A stretch of 64,000 bases of DNA from Stropharia rugosoannulata (GCA_028532985.1 JANCIK010000003.1:196001-260000), one strand, 5' to 3'. Positions 10,306-22,435 are shown, counted from the stretch's first letter. Numbers and translations are program-made. The notes: generated by a model from the letters alone, not told the origin.

Positions 10306-11517
10306 TTACGATGATCCAAGGCTCTTAGTGCTTCCGTTCCATTTCTCTGTAGCGGCCTCGCCTAGCGTTGCTGAACCGTGACTGTATCCACCTTGACTTT
10401 GAAGCTCGATACCCGACGCGTGCGCAACTGGCCTCCCATTGATAAGAAATTCCACGTTGCTCTGTGCCTGGGTTATCACTTCCCTACCCCAAGCGCGCCC
10501 AGTAACGACGCGAAGAACTATGAGCTGAGGCGAAATACACTGCAAAGAATAAGTTAGTTAAAGTCTGCATCTACGTTGGTTCTGAGGGACGTACTGTAAG
10601 CTTCGCCCAAACCTGACCAAAGGAGATGGAGATAGGGTTTCCCAGAGCGTATGGAATCAAGAACATGATCCCAACGAAGCTGTAGGGGGCTGCCGACTCG
10701 ATCAGCATGGACGCAACACTGGTGTACATTCTGGCACTATCACGACCGAGTGCCCTCGACACTGCTTTTCCGAGCTTCATAAGACGACTGACAATCAGAA
10801 CAGTCGTAATGATGTTAAGTGCGATCGTAATGGTGTAATACGGAGTGCCAAAGTTGATCGTTTTTCCGTGGAAAAAGTTGCCACCGGGCTTTCCTGCAAG
10901 GATGAGCTCTATGATGGCCAATGCTATCAAGGACGTCAGCTCTGAAAGTCTACATGGACTATACGCTAGTACTTACAGAAAGCAGTAAGATATGCAAGCA
11001 CGGGCAGGACTATAACACTGTAGCGCGAACCGTAAATGACATAGAGGCGGTAGAGCTGTAGTACTAAATTAGATTTACCCTGAAAAACTGTGGTATCTAC
11101 ATACCAATAAAGCGTCGCCCATGAATATCATGCATACGACTGAAGCGGACCCCATAGTTTGATACCAGACAGAGGTCTGGGTGGCGATAAATCCTGGAAC
11201 GCCTCCCGGGCCATTGCGACCAACGATCCACATGAGTTCACCCCATACGGCGTTGACAGAGATATCAACGGTAAGGAGTAACAAAAGGATGGTACTATAG
11301 ATGGCGAAGAATTTTCGGCTCTTGGCTGAATTGTGATTATTCCTCCGAAGCAAACCCTGCAGCGTCAGAAAGTACATGACAAGGTTTACTCCTACATAGT
11401 TCCAAGGTAATTAGCTGATGGAATAGGGTGGATTAATAGAATTTTACCATAAAGGATGCCGCTCATGTAGCTTCCAATATAGAAAGAGTGTTCAAATTCA
11501 GTGAGCGCCGATGCCAT
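10306..11517 (-). CDS. seven-helix membrane protein, DUF6534 type
   Basis: Five exons (11517-11448, 11391-11105, 11055-10977, 10923-10595, 10539-10306) give about 332 residues. The layout is that of the very common basidiomycete seven-TM family (DUF6534 and relatives): a start near EFEHSFYIGSYMSGILYG, then helices with SKSR..., a WxQxMG-like segment, GDALLLYRLYVIYG, and a last helix with LIPYALGNPISISFGQVW before a soluble tail. Function is unknown; receptor or transporter roles have been guessed. In intron 3 the nearest AG would create a stop codon; using the next one, after a good CTGAC branch point, restores the family sequence. The gene lies between the peptide precursor and UstYa-like B and shares a TATAAAAG promoter with the former. 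Confidence 0.8.
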
Positions 11518-11563
11518 GATGATAGAAGTATGTTGGTGGAGGAAACAGAGGGGGCTTCTCTTG

Positions 11564-11571
11564 CTTTTATA
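11564..11571 (-). promoter_or_regulatory. TATA box of the seven-helix gene
   Basis: TATAAAAG on the minus strand lies about 47 bp ahead of the start at 11517, the same motif and spacing as the peptide precursor promoter. Confidence 0.55.
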
Positions 11572-12043
11572 CGAGTCCACAGCGCGGATTTATGCCTCCT
11601 CAAAACCGCGAGAGTTGTGCTTCGAAAGACAGAGAGCAGTCTAGTGTCGTAATCCAGTATAATTTTTTGGGAACTTTCACGAGAGCCAGCTTTGCCAGTG
11701 TGGGGAACCACAGAAGTTTGAGTGGAGATCATGCATAAAAATAATGGTGGTATTCATTCGTAGTGACCCAAGACCATGCGAGAAACACAGGGATAGAGAC
11801 CAAGTCGCCCGATTTAGTCTCGAGGTCACTATGTCGGTAATTGACAAAATTCGAAAATAGCAATCCCGTCATACCTCTTGATGGGTGAGCCTCTGGGAAA
11901 AGTGCTGTAAATGTAAATATACGCATGCAAAGCATACAGATATAATGGCCACATTATGACCGAACAGTGATTTCGTCCTGTGTTTATCAATCGAATGGAA
12001 GCTAACGCACTGCGGAATACCTAAGGATATCAACACCCCCGAC
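11572..12043. other. divergent intergenic region
   Basis: It separates the divergent seven-helix and UstYa-like B genes. Minus-strand frames here are short and unsupported. Confidence 0.4.
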
Positions 12044-12711
12044 ATGCCACCTTTCTCTCGGCTCAAGGCGATACCGCTCACTGGCATAAGCCTGGTCTTC
12101 ATCGGCCTCAGCGTGTTAATCAAGTTCGCGGGGACAATATGGATTCACAATCAAATCGCGGAACTGACACGGGAGTACAGTGAGTAAATCTGCTGGTAAA
12201 AAGTCTATGTTTTCTTAGCCGTCGTGGGATTTTGTTCCCAGGTTATGCTGGGGATGATTATCCTGAAGTCTGGCCTATAGAACGGAAGAGCGTGTTGATG
12301 ACTTTCGATAATCCCAAACACTTTCGTCTGGATACCAGGGACGGTGCAGCAGAATGGAACGCCATCGTCCCCGGCGACGGAGTCATACATTTGGGACCTC
12401 ATCACCAGCCATACACGATTTCTATGATGCATCAGCTCAAATGCCTTGACATTATACGCCAGGAGATGGTCCGCGGAGATCACGTCAGCGAAAGACCATC
12501 GACGCTCGCCCGACACTGTCTCAACTATGTCAGGCAAATGGTCATGTGTCACGGTGATATAGAGCTCGAATCTTTTCAGTTCGCCTCTCACAAAAATCCG
12601 ATAGACTGGCATGGAGTTTATGAGTGTAAGGACTGGGAAGCAGTGTACAGGGAGGTTCAGCGGAATCAAGCAGAACATGTGAAGTGGCTGGCTAGTGGAA
12701 ACCGGAATTGA
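12044..12711 (+). CDS. UstYa-like (DUF3328) protein, copy B
   Basis: Two exons (12044-12179, 12242-12711; 62 nt intron) give 201 residues. Exon 1 supplies the N-terminal membrane anchor (about residues 10-33) and exon 2 the DUF3328 domain: MMHQLKCLDIIRQ at 107-119, ARHCLNYVRQ at 135-144 and YECKDWEAVYR near 172-182. Both metal motifs are degenerate compared with copy A. The first reads H109-x-x-K-C113 (second His replaced by Lys). The second keeps only H137-C138 (first His replaced by Leu134). Similar reduced motifs are common in basidiomycete members, so function cannot be ruled out. A pair with one complete and one reduced member resembles the UstYa/UstYb pairing seen in dikaritin clusters. 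It converges on the siroheme gene, 263 bp away. Confidence 0.85.
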
Positions 12712-12974
12712 ATTGGTTGGGTATTCGGTGTTTGTTTGTCCGTTAAGATAGCCTATTTTCAAGTGTTATTGCGTAACATCGAGATATCTGCGAGGACTAT
12801 GATCGATGTGTCTGCTGCGGACCTGCAGAATTGCTGGTGATATTACGTTGACAATCAACAATGATAAGACAAAAGTACATGGCGAATGCATTTTTATCGC
12901 GGTTCTGAAAAAGCATAAGTGTACCAATTCAATTCCAAGCCAGGACATGTCCGGTACCTGATAATCCACGGGCG

Positions 12975-14860
12975 TTACAAGCTTTCCCAGCCCACATCTA
13001 GTCCCTCTCGCATTTTCCACTGATCCCCGCCCAACCAACTGCTGACTCTCGATTCGTCCTGACTTTCTCCATCCTCATCTAGAATTCCCATGTCCCCTCG
13101 CCCGTACAAAGCCAAAACAGACCAGCCGACAACCATCATGCCAGGGGGACGTTGCTCACCACTGCTTTCTAGGGCCCTGACTATGTTTTGCAATGTCGAG
13201 GAGATGACGCGCTGATCTGGCATAGAAGCCCTCTCTATGATTGCAATGGGGGTGTTGAGGGGGTACGCCTGTCCATCGCGACGACGGCCCTCGTTCACCT
13301 CATCGACAAGAGCGCTGACAACTTGTTGTATGCGCGCTACGCCCATAAGGATTACTATTGTCTGCCCGCGTCTGTATCCGGGAAGCTGAACTTCTTTGCC
13401 TTTTCTTCCTACGCCAGTGCATATGGTGAGTGATTCTGCAGCCCCACGCTGGGTTACAGGTATTCCGGCAAACGTCGGTGCAGCGAGTGCAGAACTGACG
13501 CCGGGTATCACAAGAGGTTCGAAGCCGTGTGAACGGAAGTATAGCACCTCTTCGCCCGCCCGACCATACACAACCGGGTCACCTTGTTTCAACTATGATG
13601 GACAGGTATGAGATTGGATCGATAAAAAGAGTTTAATAACGAGAATGATATACATACCCGAACCACGGTCTGTCCCCGCTTCGCAGCCACGATAGCAGCT
13701 TCCATCATCTCTATTTGTGCACCTTCAGCATTGCCCGGAAACTTTCTCGCAATGCGGACTTCAACGTGCTTCGGTATGAGCGATAATACGGCATCTGGTA
13801 CCAGCTTGTCAGAAAGTACTAAATCTGCCAGTTGCGTAAGCGCAGTATGAGTAGCAGTCGTGAGGAGCGACGGGTGTCCTGGGCCTGATCCAACTAACAG
13901 AATGCGACCGACTTTGGGAAATGGTTCAAAGTGCAAAGAGGCCAGTTGAGATTGAGGGGCTGGATGCTGGTTTGAGATAATATTGGGTAATAGAGCATTG
14001 GAATCCGCCAGAATACTTTCAACTTCGGCCCCCGACATGGATGCAAGTTTAATGATGGGCCAATATTCGCTAACTTGAGCGACCCATTTGATACGTCTGC
14101 TTCTAATTTCCAAAGGACTTTCCGAGTTGCTTCGAGGCGGAACAGGACGATTAGGCGTTATGATATCGCCTTCTTCGACAAATTCCTCATCATCTGCATG
14201 TTCTACAACAGAGCTTGCCCCTGTTGTCTTCGCCATGGCGCGCATATAACCGACATTCTCTACAGCTGCACCAACTTCCCTTGGTAATTTGGATACGATG
14301 TCTCGACGCAATCGCGCAGCCATACGACAGCCTTGACCATTTGTCGTAATGCCTACTTGGAGTGACGTTTTTTCGCCAGTCTCGTGGTGTATGAATCGGT
14401 GGGATGAGGTAAAAGAGAAGTCACAGAGGTCGGGCATGTCCGTCGTGTTGACCGGGATATTTCGTGCCTTTAGAATACGATAGATAGCTTCCGCAGAGGA
14501 TCGAGTACGCTTAGACGTTCCAGAGAGCGTGTCTGTGACTGCTGCAAGGGCTATGCCTGGGTTCGCCTGCAGAAAGGCGTCCAGGCGGTTTGCTTCATTT
14601 GCAGGCGATGATGAACTCGGCAAGTCTTCCCAATCGAAAAAGCTGACTTGTTGTTGTTGGATTCTCCATTTGAGCTCCTCGCATGCAGATTTTACTCCTC
14701 CGTTCGCTAATACAAGCACTGTAGAGTTTGCTTCAAGGGCTGCAAAGGCGCGCGAGGCAGCAAGTGTGCCTGAGCCAATGATCAAAATGGCCTTGCTTTG
14801 GAGCTTAAAGGACAAGATAAGAGACGCCCCTCCGGTGGGTGCAGGATATAGATTGCCCAT
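12975..14860 (-). CDS. MET1: fused precorrin-2 dehydrogenase / uroporphyrinogen-III C-methyltransferase
   Basis: Two exons (14860-13658, 13592-12975) give about 606 residues. The N-terminal third is a MET8/CysG-type siroheme synthase NAD-binding domain (AILIIGSGTLAASRAFAAL near residues 23-41, then an NTTDMPDLCDFSF segment). The C-terminal half is a SUMT-type SAM methyltransferase: VGSGPGHPSLLT near 320, then LKQGDPVVYGRAGEE right after the intron, and IPGVSSALAAPTFAGIPVTQRG, the family's SAM-site signature. The enzyme methylates uroporphyrinogen III twice with S-adenosylmethionine and probably oxidises precorrin-2, supplying siroheme to sulfite and nitrite reductases. In budding yeast these steps are on separate proteins, Met1 and Met8. 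I infer the dehydrogenase activity; the ferrochelatase residues were not checked. Confidence 0.9.
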
Positions 14861-15449
14861 GACGAGGTTGTAAGGAAGAATGCAGATACTGGAAAGGCAT
14901 GCTTGTCATTGAGAAAGGCGATGAAAAGGATTGCTCATGAGCACGACAACCAAACGCAAAGCAAACGACAACTTTCTCGGACCGGGAATTTCCTTTTCGG
15001 GTCCATCGAACTTGCCTGCTGCTGGACCAGCCCATGACCAGCGACAAGTTATTCATCTACTTCTGACTCAAGAATTATTCACAAAGTATTAACAGAATAA
15101 GCTCATTTGAATTTGTTATAAGCCACATAGATCACTAGAATGATTTCTCAGTATGTCGTGGATACAAAGGCGCTGTCGGTATCAGTTAAACATCATAAAC
15201 GTAAAGGGCATGAAGTGCAGCACAAACGGTACATTAACTATATAGTGTGCGGTCGTCAAATGTTTTTAGCTGTATAGGTGGTATCTAAGGAACGGTGGTA
15301 TGAATAAATATGGTAACGAAAGGTGGCAGAAATATTCGGGAGAATAGTGCTGATAAGCTGTGAAGCATTGGTGAAGCATGTACAAAGATGAAAATACAGA
15401 AGCCTTGCTTTGTGCAAAGGAGGCAGGAATGGATGAAATGGATATATAA
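14861..15449. other. upstream region of the siroheme gene
   Basis: It contains the 5' flank of the siroheme gene and the 3' flank of the LAM-type gene, both on the minus strand. I saw no gene or repeat. Confidence 0.4.
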
Positions 15450-18400
15450 TCAATCTAGTGCATGCTCTTTCAAAGCAATTATGCTTTCCCGGATAGCTTT
15501 TACTCTTTCCTCAACCATGTCGAGCGTTTTAGATAGTTTTTCGACCTCTTCAACCCATACTTTTGACTCAATAATGGGCTCAAGGATTTGCTGAGCAGGT
15601 TGCTCTACCACTGGCTGCGGTGCTGGAGGTGCAACTAGAGGAGGAGGGGAAAGGGACTGCCCTGCCCCCCGGGAAACTGAAGGCACCCGCTTGCCAGCCT
15701 CCAACTCGTCCCATAGCGCGGTGACGATACTGTGTACCCATTTCTCTCTTTCTTCAACCTTGCGCAACTCTTTCTTCCTTACTGCTTCGGCATGTCCCGA
15801 GTTGACGCGTAGTAGCGTCCACAGATTGCTGATGACGAGGACAACGATGACGAACCAGAGAATTGTCGAGGAACTGCTTTGGTCCCATGCATCGCGAAGG
15901 AGTTCGATGGCACCCTTGGCGCTGCGCATGCCGACTTGCCACGCGCCATCGAAAGTATCGTAAGCCCATTGGAGCCCACGCGCGTTGCGTTCCCGCTCCC
16001 GCTGCTTAGATTGTTCTTGCGTCGTGTCCTTTTCGCCAGTTGAGACGTCATTGGTTTCGGCGGCGGGGCCTGCAGCCACAGCTTCGGGAGGAGCTTCAGA
16101 AATGACTGCGGCATCGATGCCCTCGGGTAGGAACTCCGATTTGTGCTCCTGGATATACGATCGCATTGCCTTCTCAAGCTCATTGTGATAAACCTTTTGA
16201 CCGTCGATAGCGGATCGTTCAATAATACCTGTAACGTAGATAGACATGGTCAACATAATGTATAAGCCCAAACGGAGGATGAAGGGCAGATGTGGAGACA
16301 TATGATTGCCTTTCATCTCATGGCCATGCAAGGGACACGTTGTGTTGACCCCAGTAATTAATCGTAGTACATACCTTTAATGAAGCTTCGTCCAGTCCAC
16401 TCCACTTGTGTCGTGACGATCACTTTCGAACTTAATGGGCCTGCCCACATTATACAAGTCCGGGTCTTCACGGAGAACACGCCTCCGCTAGGAACGTCTG
16501 GAGTCCGTGTTGTCGTCACAGTTGAGACATACTGGTCAAAATCACAAGATGCAACCTCATCTTTGATCTCGCACTTAGTCTGCTTCGGACCGAGAGAACC
16601 ATTCAATGGTTTAATGTAGGACATATTTCGCATCAAGAGTTTCGAGTTAGGTGATACGGGCGACCAGTCTGACATCTGGATATCTATGTAAAAAAAGAAT
16701 TTAGACAATGCGGCCACTAGCTACGCTAGGGAACTTACCAAGCAGCTTTTGGTTCACCGACATGAAGTCCTTCATGAACCCACTAGCGAACATCAAGTTG
16801 TGTATTTTCTCAGGAGTTCCAGGAATAACAATCTCAAGGGCTGTCTCTGAATAATGTTTGTTCTCCTTTCCACAAAGGCATTGCGTCGGTTTCCGTACCG
16901 ACGCTGCAATGGTTGCCGGGGGAGCAGAAGCAGTGGAATTGGCCATACTGACTGCACCACCGGTGATGCTGCCAGTATTCGGTAGGCCGTCAACGGAGGC
17001 ATGACCACTGGAAGGACCACTGCCGCCGTCTTCTGGGCGAGCAAGCCGCCAGATGTTGTAAATGACATCGAAGGTAGTGTCTCGAGAAAGGAAAGAGGCA
17101 AAAGTGTATTTGTTCTGTCGCGTGGTGATTTGGATGGCGTTAGGAATAAATAAAGCCGTCATTTTCTTCTCCAGAGAAGTGATTTCATAAATAGGAATGG
17201 AGAGCTGGTCGGGGTGATGTAAGTCAGTGGATTGTTTAGCGTCACCTCTAAGAGAAGGGGAAGTCGAGAAAGGGTATTCCATACGGAAATGAAATGAAAC
17301 GAGAGAAAAAATAGGGCTTCAGGAGACTAAGCTTCTCAACTCTAATGAAAATAAGTAATAACAGGTATTTCAAAAAAGCCTAACACCAATGAAACTGCGA
17401 CGTCTTGATGATCAGGCAGAATATTGAAACCTGATCTTCAATTTGAGATAATGTGAAAATGTTGCGACAAATTCACACAGGACGTCGCATTAGTAAAAAT
17501 ATCAGGAGTAAAAACTCACATCTGTTATCCAACCAAAGATATTTGCATGGAAGCATATATGATTTTCAGATATATAGATACGCCCTTGAATGAGGATTTC
17601 ACGTTGCAATGCACATCCATAATCTAGAGGAAGGTTACTATGAGCATCTGTGGCTGTTCAACCATATAAAGTTTAAGTTCACCTTCAATTAAATAATCAC
17701 CCTCTGGCACCGTTGGGAACAGATCGTGAAAATCGGCATTCCTCTTATTACTAGCCACCGCGAAGCCAGTTACTGGTATATCCTCCTCCCCAATTCCCAA
17801 ACTGTCGCTGTCACTGTCCGTCTCATCTTCATCGGAGCTATCGTCGCCCAACCCATTATAGTAATCTGGTCGACTCCCTTCCGGGTCAACTGAGGTGGCA
17901 TCGCTAGTACGCCGTGACCGTCGGCCTTTGGATGAACCCTTCCGCGACTTGTTAGAGCGGGGGCTCAGCTCCCCACTGCGTGTCTTTCCATGGCTGCGTT
18001 GGCTGACACTGCTCTGCGTCGGCGACCTAGACATATATGGTTGCTTTCCGTCCATGCCACCCTTCGAGTTCCCAGGGGTTATAACAGTTGGCGGGGGCAT
18101 CTGAGCCTGTTGCGCGGCGGATAATGTGGGGTTCGCCATGGCTAATCCTGAAGCTGCGATGGCACTGGCAAGTCCAGTTGGCTTACGCGTGGTGGAACGT
18201 CGCCAAGGTCGCTTCCCTCCTTTATCAGGCGCAACAAGGGTGGCATTTGTGTTCTCCCGCGCGACACTAGGAATGGAACCATTTCCGTTGCTTGTTGTAG
18301 AAGAAACTGTACCTGGCGGTGAGGTTCCATTTGCTCCAGGAAACTTGACGTCAGTAGGCGACTCCACCATTGGTCGTTGGACGATGACACCATGCTCGTT

Positions 18401-19192
18401 TACTTCCGCAGGTGCAGTTGCTGCTCGAGCGTGACTCGACCCGTTGGTTGTTGTCGTAGCAGGGGCGACGGTAATGTCAGGAAGACCTCCTTTCTTGCTA
18501 CCTATAGATTTGTTTGAAGGTTGTTTTCGGAGCTGGTATGTACCAGGGGCAAGAGTACTGGACATGGGCGGGCTTGGAGTGGCGGAGTTTGCTGGAGAAT
18601 TGACTGTTGTAGTTGAGGTTTGAAGCGAAGATGGCTTTGCCGCAGTAGGTGTGGGTTCAGGAGTAGTGTCGGCTGTATTCGCGGATTCCGCAGTTCCCTG
18701 GGCGCTATGGCTGCTCTTTGTTTCGTCGTCGTCCGAGTCTGATAAATCCGCGCTACGATTAAGAGGACTCGGTGGTATAACAGTGACGTTCGGCTGAGTG
18801 CTCAACGAAGTACCGACGCTTTCTAAGCTCCTCCGGTCTGTGCTCCTGCTCCTGCTACGATTGCGAGACTTGCTCTTCTTCTTTCCAAGGTTCTTAGTAC
18901 CGTTGCTGATAGTAGTGATTATGCTAGGGATACGGTTTTCCCCGGAAAAAGATGTGTTTTGACGCCCGGAGCCTGAGAGTACGGCCGACTGAGTGGGAGT
19001 GGTCGGGGTTGAAGGCGAACTTCCCGGCGGGCCTACTATGGAGGCGGATTGGGAACGGGCGCGGTGGTCACGAGAGCTGGCAGACGAAGAGACGGCAGAG
19101 TCTGACGAAACGGAAACACGCTCGCGGTTTGTATCGCGGTTTGTGCTGGGCGAGGCTACTTTGGCGAGTTTCTGGAAAAAGTTAGGTGCCAT
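15450..19192 (-). CDS. LAM/Ysp2-type sterol transfer protein (GRAM + VASt)
   Basis: Five exons (19192-17683, 17623-17520, 17204-16739, 16683-16375, 16228-15450) code about 1055 residues. The first 480 are disordered, Ser/Thr-rich and basic, with an RNRSRSRS stretch. A GRAM (PH-like) domain follows (about 485-610: FHDLFPTVPEGDYL, then ENHICFHANIFGWITD, then IPIYEITSLEK...FASFLSRDTTFDVI). A VASt/StART-like domain lies at about 650-815 (FMKDFMSVNQKL...MSDWSPV...TRTCIMWAGPLSSKVIVTTQVEWTG). One membrane helix (about 918-936) and a C-terminal coiled coil close the protein. Yeast Lam/Ltc proteins move ergosterol between the ER and plasma membrane at contact sites; the same order of parts supports that role here. 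Intron 2 is unusually long (315 nt). The BAR-like and first PH modules of some LAM proteins are absent. Confidence 0.9.
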
Positions 19193-20199
19193 ACACGCCG
19201 GTGGTCCGAGTTGATGGAATCAGAAAGGCACGGTTATGACCGTGGCAGGCGATGCAGCGCTCTTAAGACAAGACCATGGACTGGCCAGGCGGTGGTGGTG
19301 GGGAAAGGAAGAATGAGATGGATTTGTTTTGATCACGTTGATCATTGTCCTCGAGGCCGACTTGAACAGAAACCGACTCCTTCCTTGTCGGACTCCTTCC
19401 ACAACAGCATCACCTTGGCCGGTCTATGATGCCCATAGGTTGCCGAACCTTTGCCTACCTTTGCTTGGCTTCCCTCAGGAAAGACGCCTGTATGTAAACA
19501 CCTTAGTACATAATAGGTAAGTTGGGTTTGTCATCAAGATATTCAATGGTGGACACTGCCATCAGCAAGCCATCAGTGTTGCAGGATTGACAGTCGATAC
19601 GGTCAACACCACGGTATTGCCTTCGTCAACCTACGTTGTGATTGGCATGTTTGCTTCGCCCTCGAATGCCAACTGATAATCTCAAACGATCAAATCACCG
19701 AGCGACGAGGCACTGACGGCACTGCTGATGTCGATGAATACACACGTTCAACGTTTAATGGCTGTCGATGCGTGTCGCAAATGACCTGAGACCTCTACTC
19801 TCAGCTCTATCGGTATGTAGACTGTGACCGGCTACTCAGAAGTGCTGTCAGTTGCCTGTCCGAGAAGTATGCCAAAGTTGAATGTCTATTTTATGAACAG
19901 ACCTACGACCAAGTTAGTCGTTAATCTGAGGCTGAGTCCCCCCAGTGGAGCAACCCATACTCGAGAACTAATTGAATCCTTCAAACGGTGAGGTTACGTG
20001 CATTCACTTGGCTTGGTATGTTCTTGCTTGGTTTTTACCTTTCATTTCTTTGCACGATTGGTGCAGTGAAATCAATTAATGAAGACGCGGGGTGATGGGA
20101 GCAAGCATGTGACTCCGCTCACTGCCGCCTGTTATTAATAGCATTCATGTCAAATTCAGTCCTTCACGCCCATCTCAATCGTCCTCCCAGCAGCCTCTG
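19193..20199. other. divergent promoter region (LAM / GT61)
   Basis: A 1 kb gap between divergent start codons with no convincing frame, repeat or RNA gene. I assume it carries both promoters. Confidence 0.4.
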
Positions 20200-22130
20200 A
20201 TGTGGTCTAGGAGGCGTCAGGCAGTTGTCGTCCTTGCTATTTTGGCGATCATCTTGTATCTTTCCTATCTCATTCCAAGCGATCTGCGGGTGCGCATAAA
20301 CGAATACACTGCAAGTCAACAATGGCCGTACCTCTCAAATTCCATCCAACCGCCAACGCCAGTGAAACCTAATACAACCATAACGAATACGACCATAGCT
20401 GGATGGGACCATGTCCCAGGATTTACCACATTCAACAGACTCTACGTCTGGAACGGCACGCTATACGTCGTTACTCCCCATCCTGCCACAATTCCTGAGC
20501 TCAAGAGCATCATATCGCAACCAAAGAACAGAGAAAACGGCGTAAATATTGACCCTACTCCTCAGGTGAGTATGTATTATTATATTCGCGCATTAACTTT
20601 ACACAGCGCACCAGGACATGCAAATTCTCTCCCCAGAAGACGCAAAAACCCTCTTCGGCGAGCGCGCCATTGTTCTCTCAGGCATGTCGTTCATATTTTG
20701 GGACACTGAGCAATTTATGGCGGTACGAGCTATATCGCTGATGCGCGTAATTGACGACTTACATTAACCCCAGCATTACTATCACTGGTGGGGCGAGCTT
20801 ATTCTAGGCGCAATACGCGTATACTCGAGCCTCGCTCTATTTCCTGGCATGCCATCACCCCTTCCTGAGCCCAGCAGGTTTATTCTTCCAGTAAGAGCTC
20901 TCCTTTTGAGAAGAAAGGTCCCGCTAACACCGATTGGCATAGAACATTGCAGACCATAGTTGGCGCGATCGAGCGGGTGTAAACGGCCCGCTCATGCGCG
21001 CTGCTTGGCCTGACGCATCCATTGAACGCGCCGATCTGTGGAATGACCTCAAGGGTTTAAATAAGACATTTGTTTTCGAGCGCGCAATGGTAATCTCAAG
21101 GACGGCTGCCCACACGAGGTAATTACTTTATGCACAAATCAATCTTTCTACTGCAGTTAAGGCGGTCTAATTAATTAACTCCAACTTCCAGTCCACTATC
21201 TTCACTGTGGTACAAAATGATTTCAAGTACGATGGACATTTCGGTTCCCGAGAGATTTTGGAAACCAATTCAACGTCGCGTAACTGAGAATACCGTTGGT
21301 TATCTCCCAGTTATGGACAACTCCGGAACTGTAACTTCGGAACCGCCGTCGAGCGCACCTGTTGTCACGTACATATCGAGGCAAGGCGGTGGCCCGCGCA
21401 GACTGTCAGAGGAGGCTAATCAAAGTTTACTTGATGCTCTGAACTTGCTCCAGGAAGAGGGGCTATGTGAGGTAAATGTGGTAGCAATGGAGAAGTTGAC
21501 CTTTTCGCAACAAATTGAGGCAGTAGCAAGGACAACGGTATGCATCACTACGTGTGTACTCAAGCCTTCAAATATTGAAATTCATTTCTAGGTTATTATA
21601 GGAGTACACGGAAATGGTTTAACGGTAAAACTCGATTCTCTGATTGTATCGGCTTTCCCTAAAACTTATATCTCAGCATCAACTATGGATGCCGTCCAAC
21701 CCGCGTTCAACAATTATCGAGATATTTTATCCGGAGTGTAGGCTACAAAGTGAATTTGGTCTGCCATTGATCTGATATTTTCTAAAGCGTACTTGCATGA
21801 CTATGAATTGCTTGCAAGAAACATGGGGCACAAGGTATGTCTCGAATGATTACCCTTATTTTTTTGAAAGAAAAATGCTCATCATGGTCTCGAAAACTCG
21901 TAACAAAGCATTATGCAGTATGGAACGATACCTTCGTGACGTACCCTCCTGGACAGTGGTTCAATGGCGTTGAACAAGGAGATAGGAACAATTTCCATGG
22001 TGGTAAGTAACGAAACCGTGCCATAAATTAGTACCAAATTGACCGCTCTGGGTCTACTCTAGTGGCCATACCTGTGTATGGGCCTACCGTCGCAAGCATA
22101 ATCCGTGAACGCTTGACAACAAGAGATTAG
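20200..22130 (+). CDS. GT61-family glycosyltransferase
   Basis: Ten exons (20200-20565, 20615-20722, 20774-20890, 20943-21118, 21192-21537, 21592-21624, 21677-21737, 21788-21834, 21909-22002, 22063-22130) keep phase throughout and give about 471 residues. A type II signal anchor lies at residues 8-26, so the enzyme should face the Golgi or ER lumen. The DUF563/GT61 signature is present: HYYHWWGE, then VIIGVHGNGLTHQLWMPS, then STIIEIFYP and later VWNDTFVTYPPG. GT61 enzymes in other organisms transfer xylose, arabinose or GlcNAc onto glycans; the sugar used here is unknown. Exon 9 needs the AG ahead of CATTATGCA rather than the later AG, which would hit a stop. N-glycosylation sequons occur in the stem region. 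Confidence 0.88.
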
Positions 22131-22435
22131 TGACGAGTCAACAGTAGACAATATTATCCCGTTCGCAAATCGCATTCGCATTAGTTTTCCTGTAATTTAT
22201 GTAGTTTTTAAACCTTGTATAACCTGTGGATTTTATATGCGATGAACTGGATGTATGCGTGTTGCTTGTTGCTTGTTCTAGTGTGTGATATATAGATAAC
22301 AGTATATCTTACAATACAGGTATGTCGTATAATAATGAAGGTATCTAACAATACAGATAATATGTGTATGATCAAACAATAAATAGGTAATGGGAACGTC
22401 CATGGGTAGCTTAGGGAGGCTAGTCGAATATCAAC
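22131..22435. other. convergent intergenic region
   Basis: An AT-rich spacer between two 3' ends with the repeated motif AACA/GATAT-ACAATACAG-like (about 22308-22360). Presumably it holds both polyadenylation regions. Confidence 0.4.
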
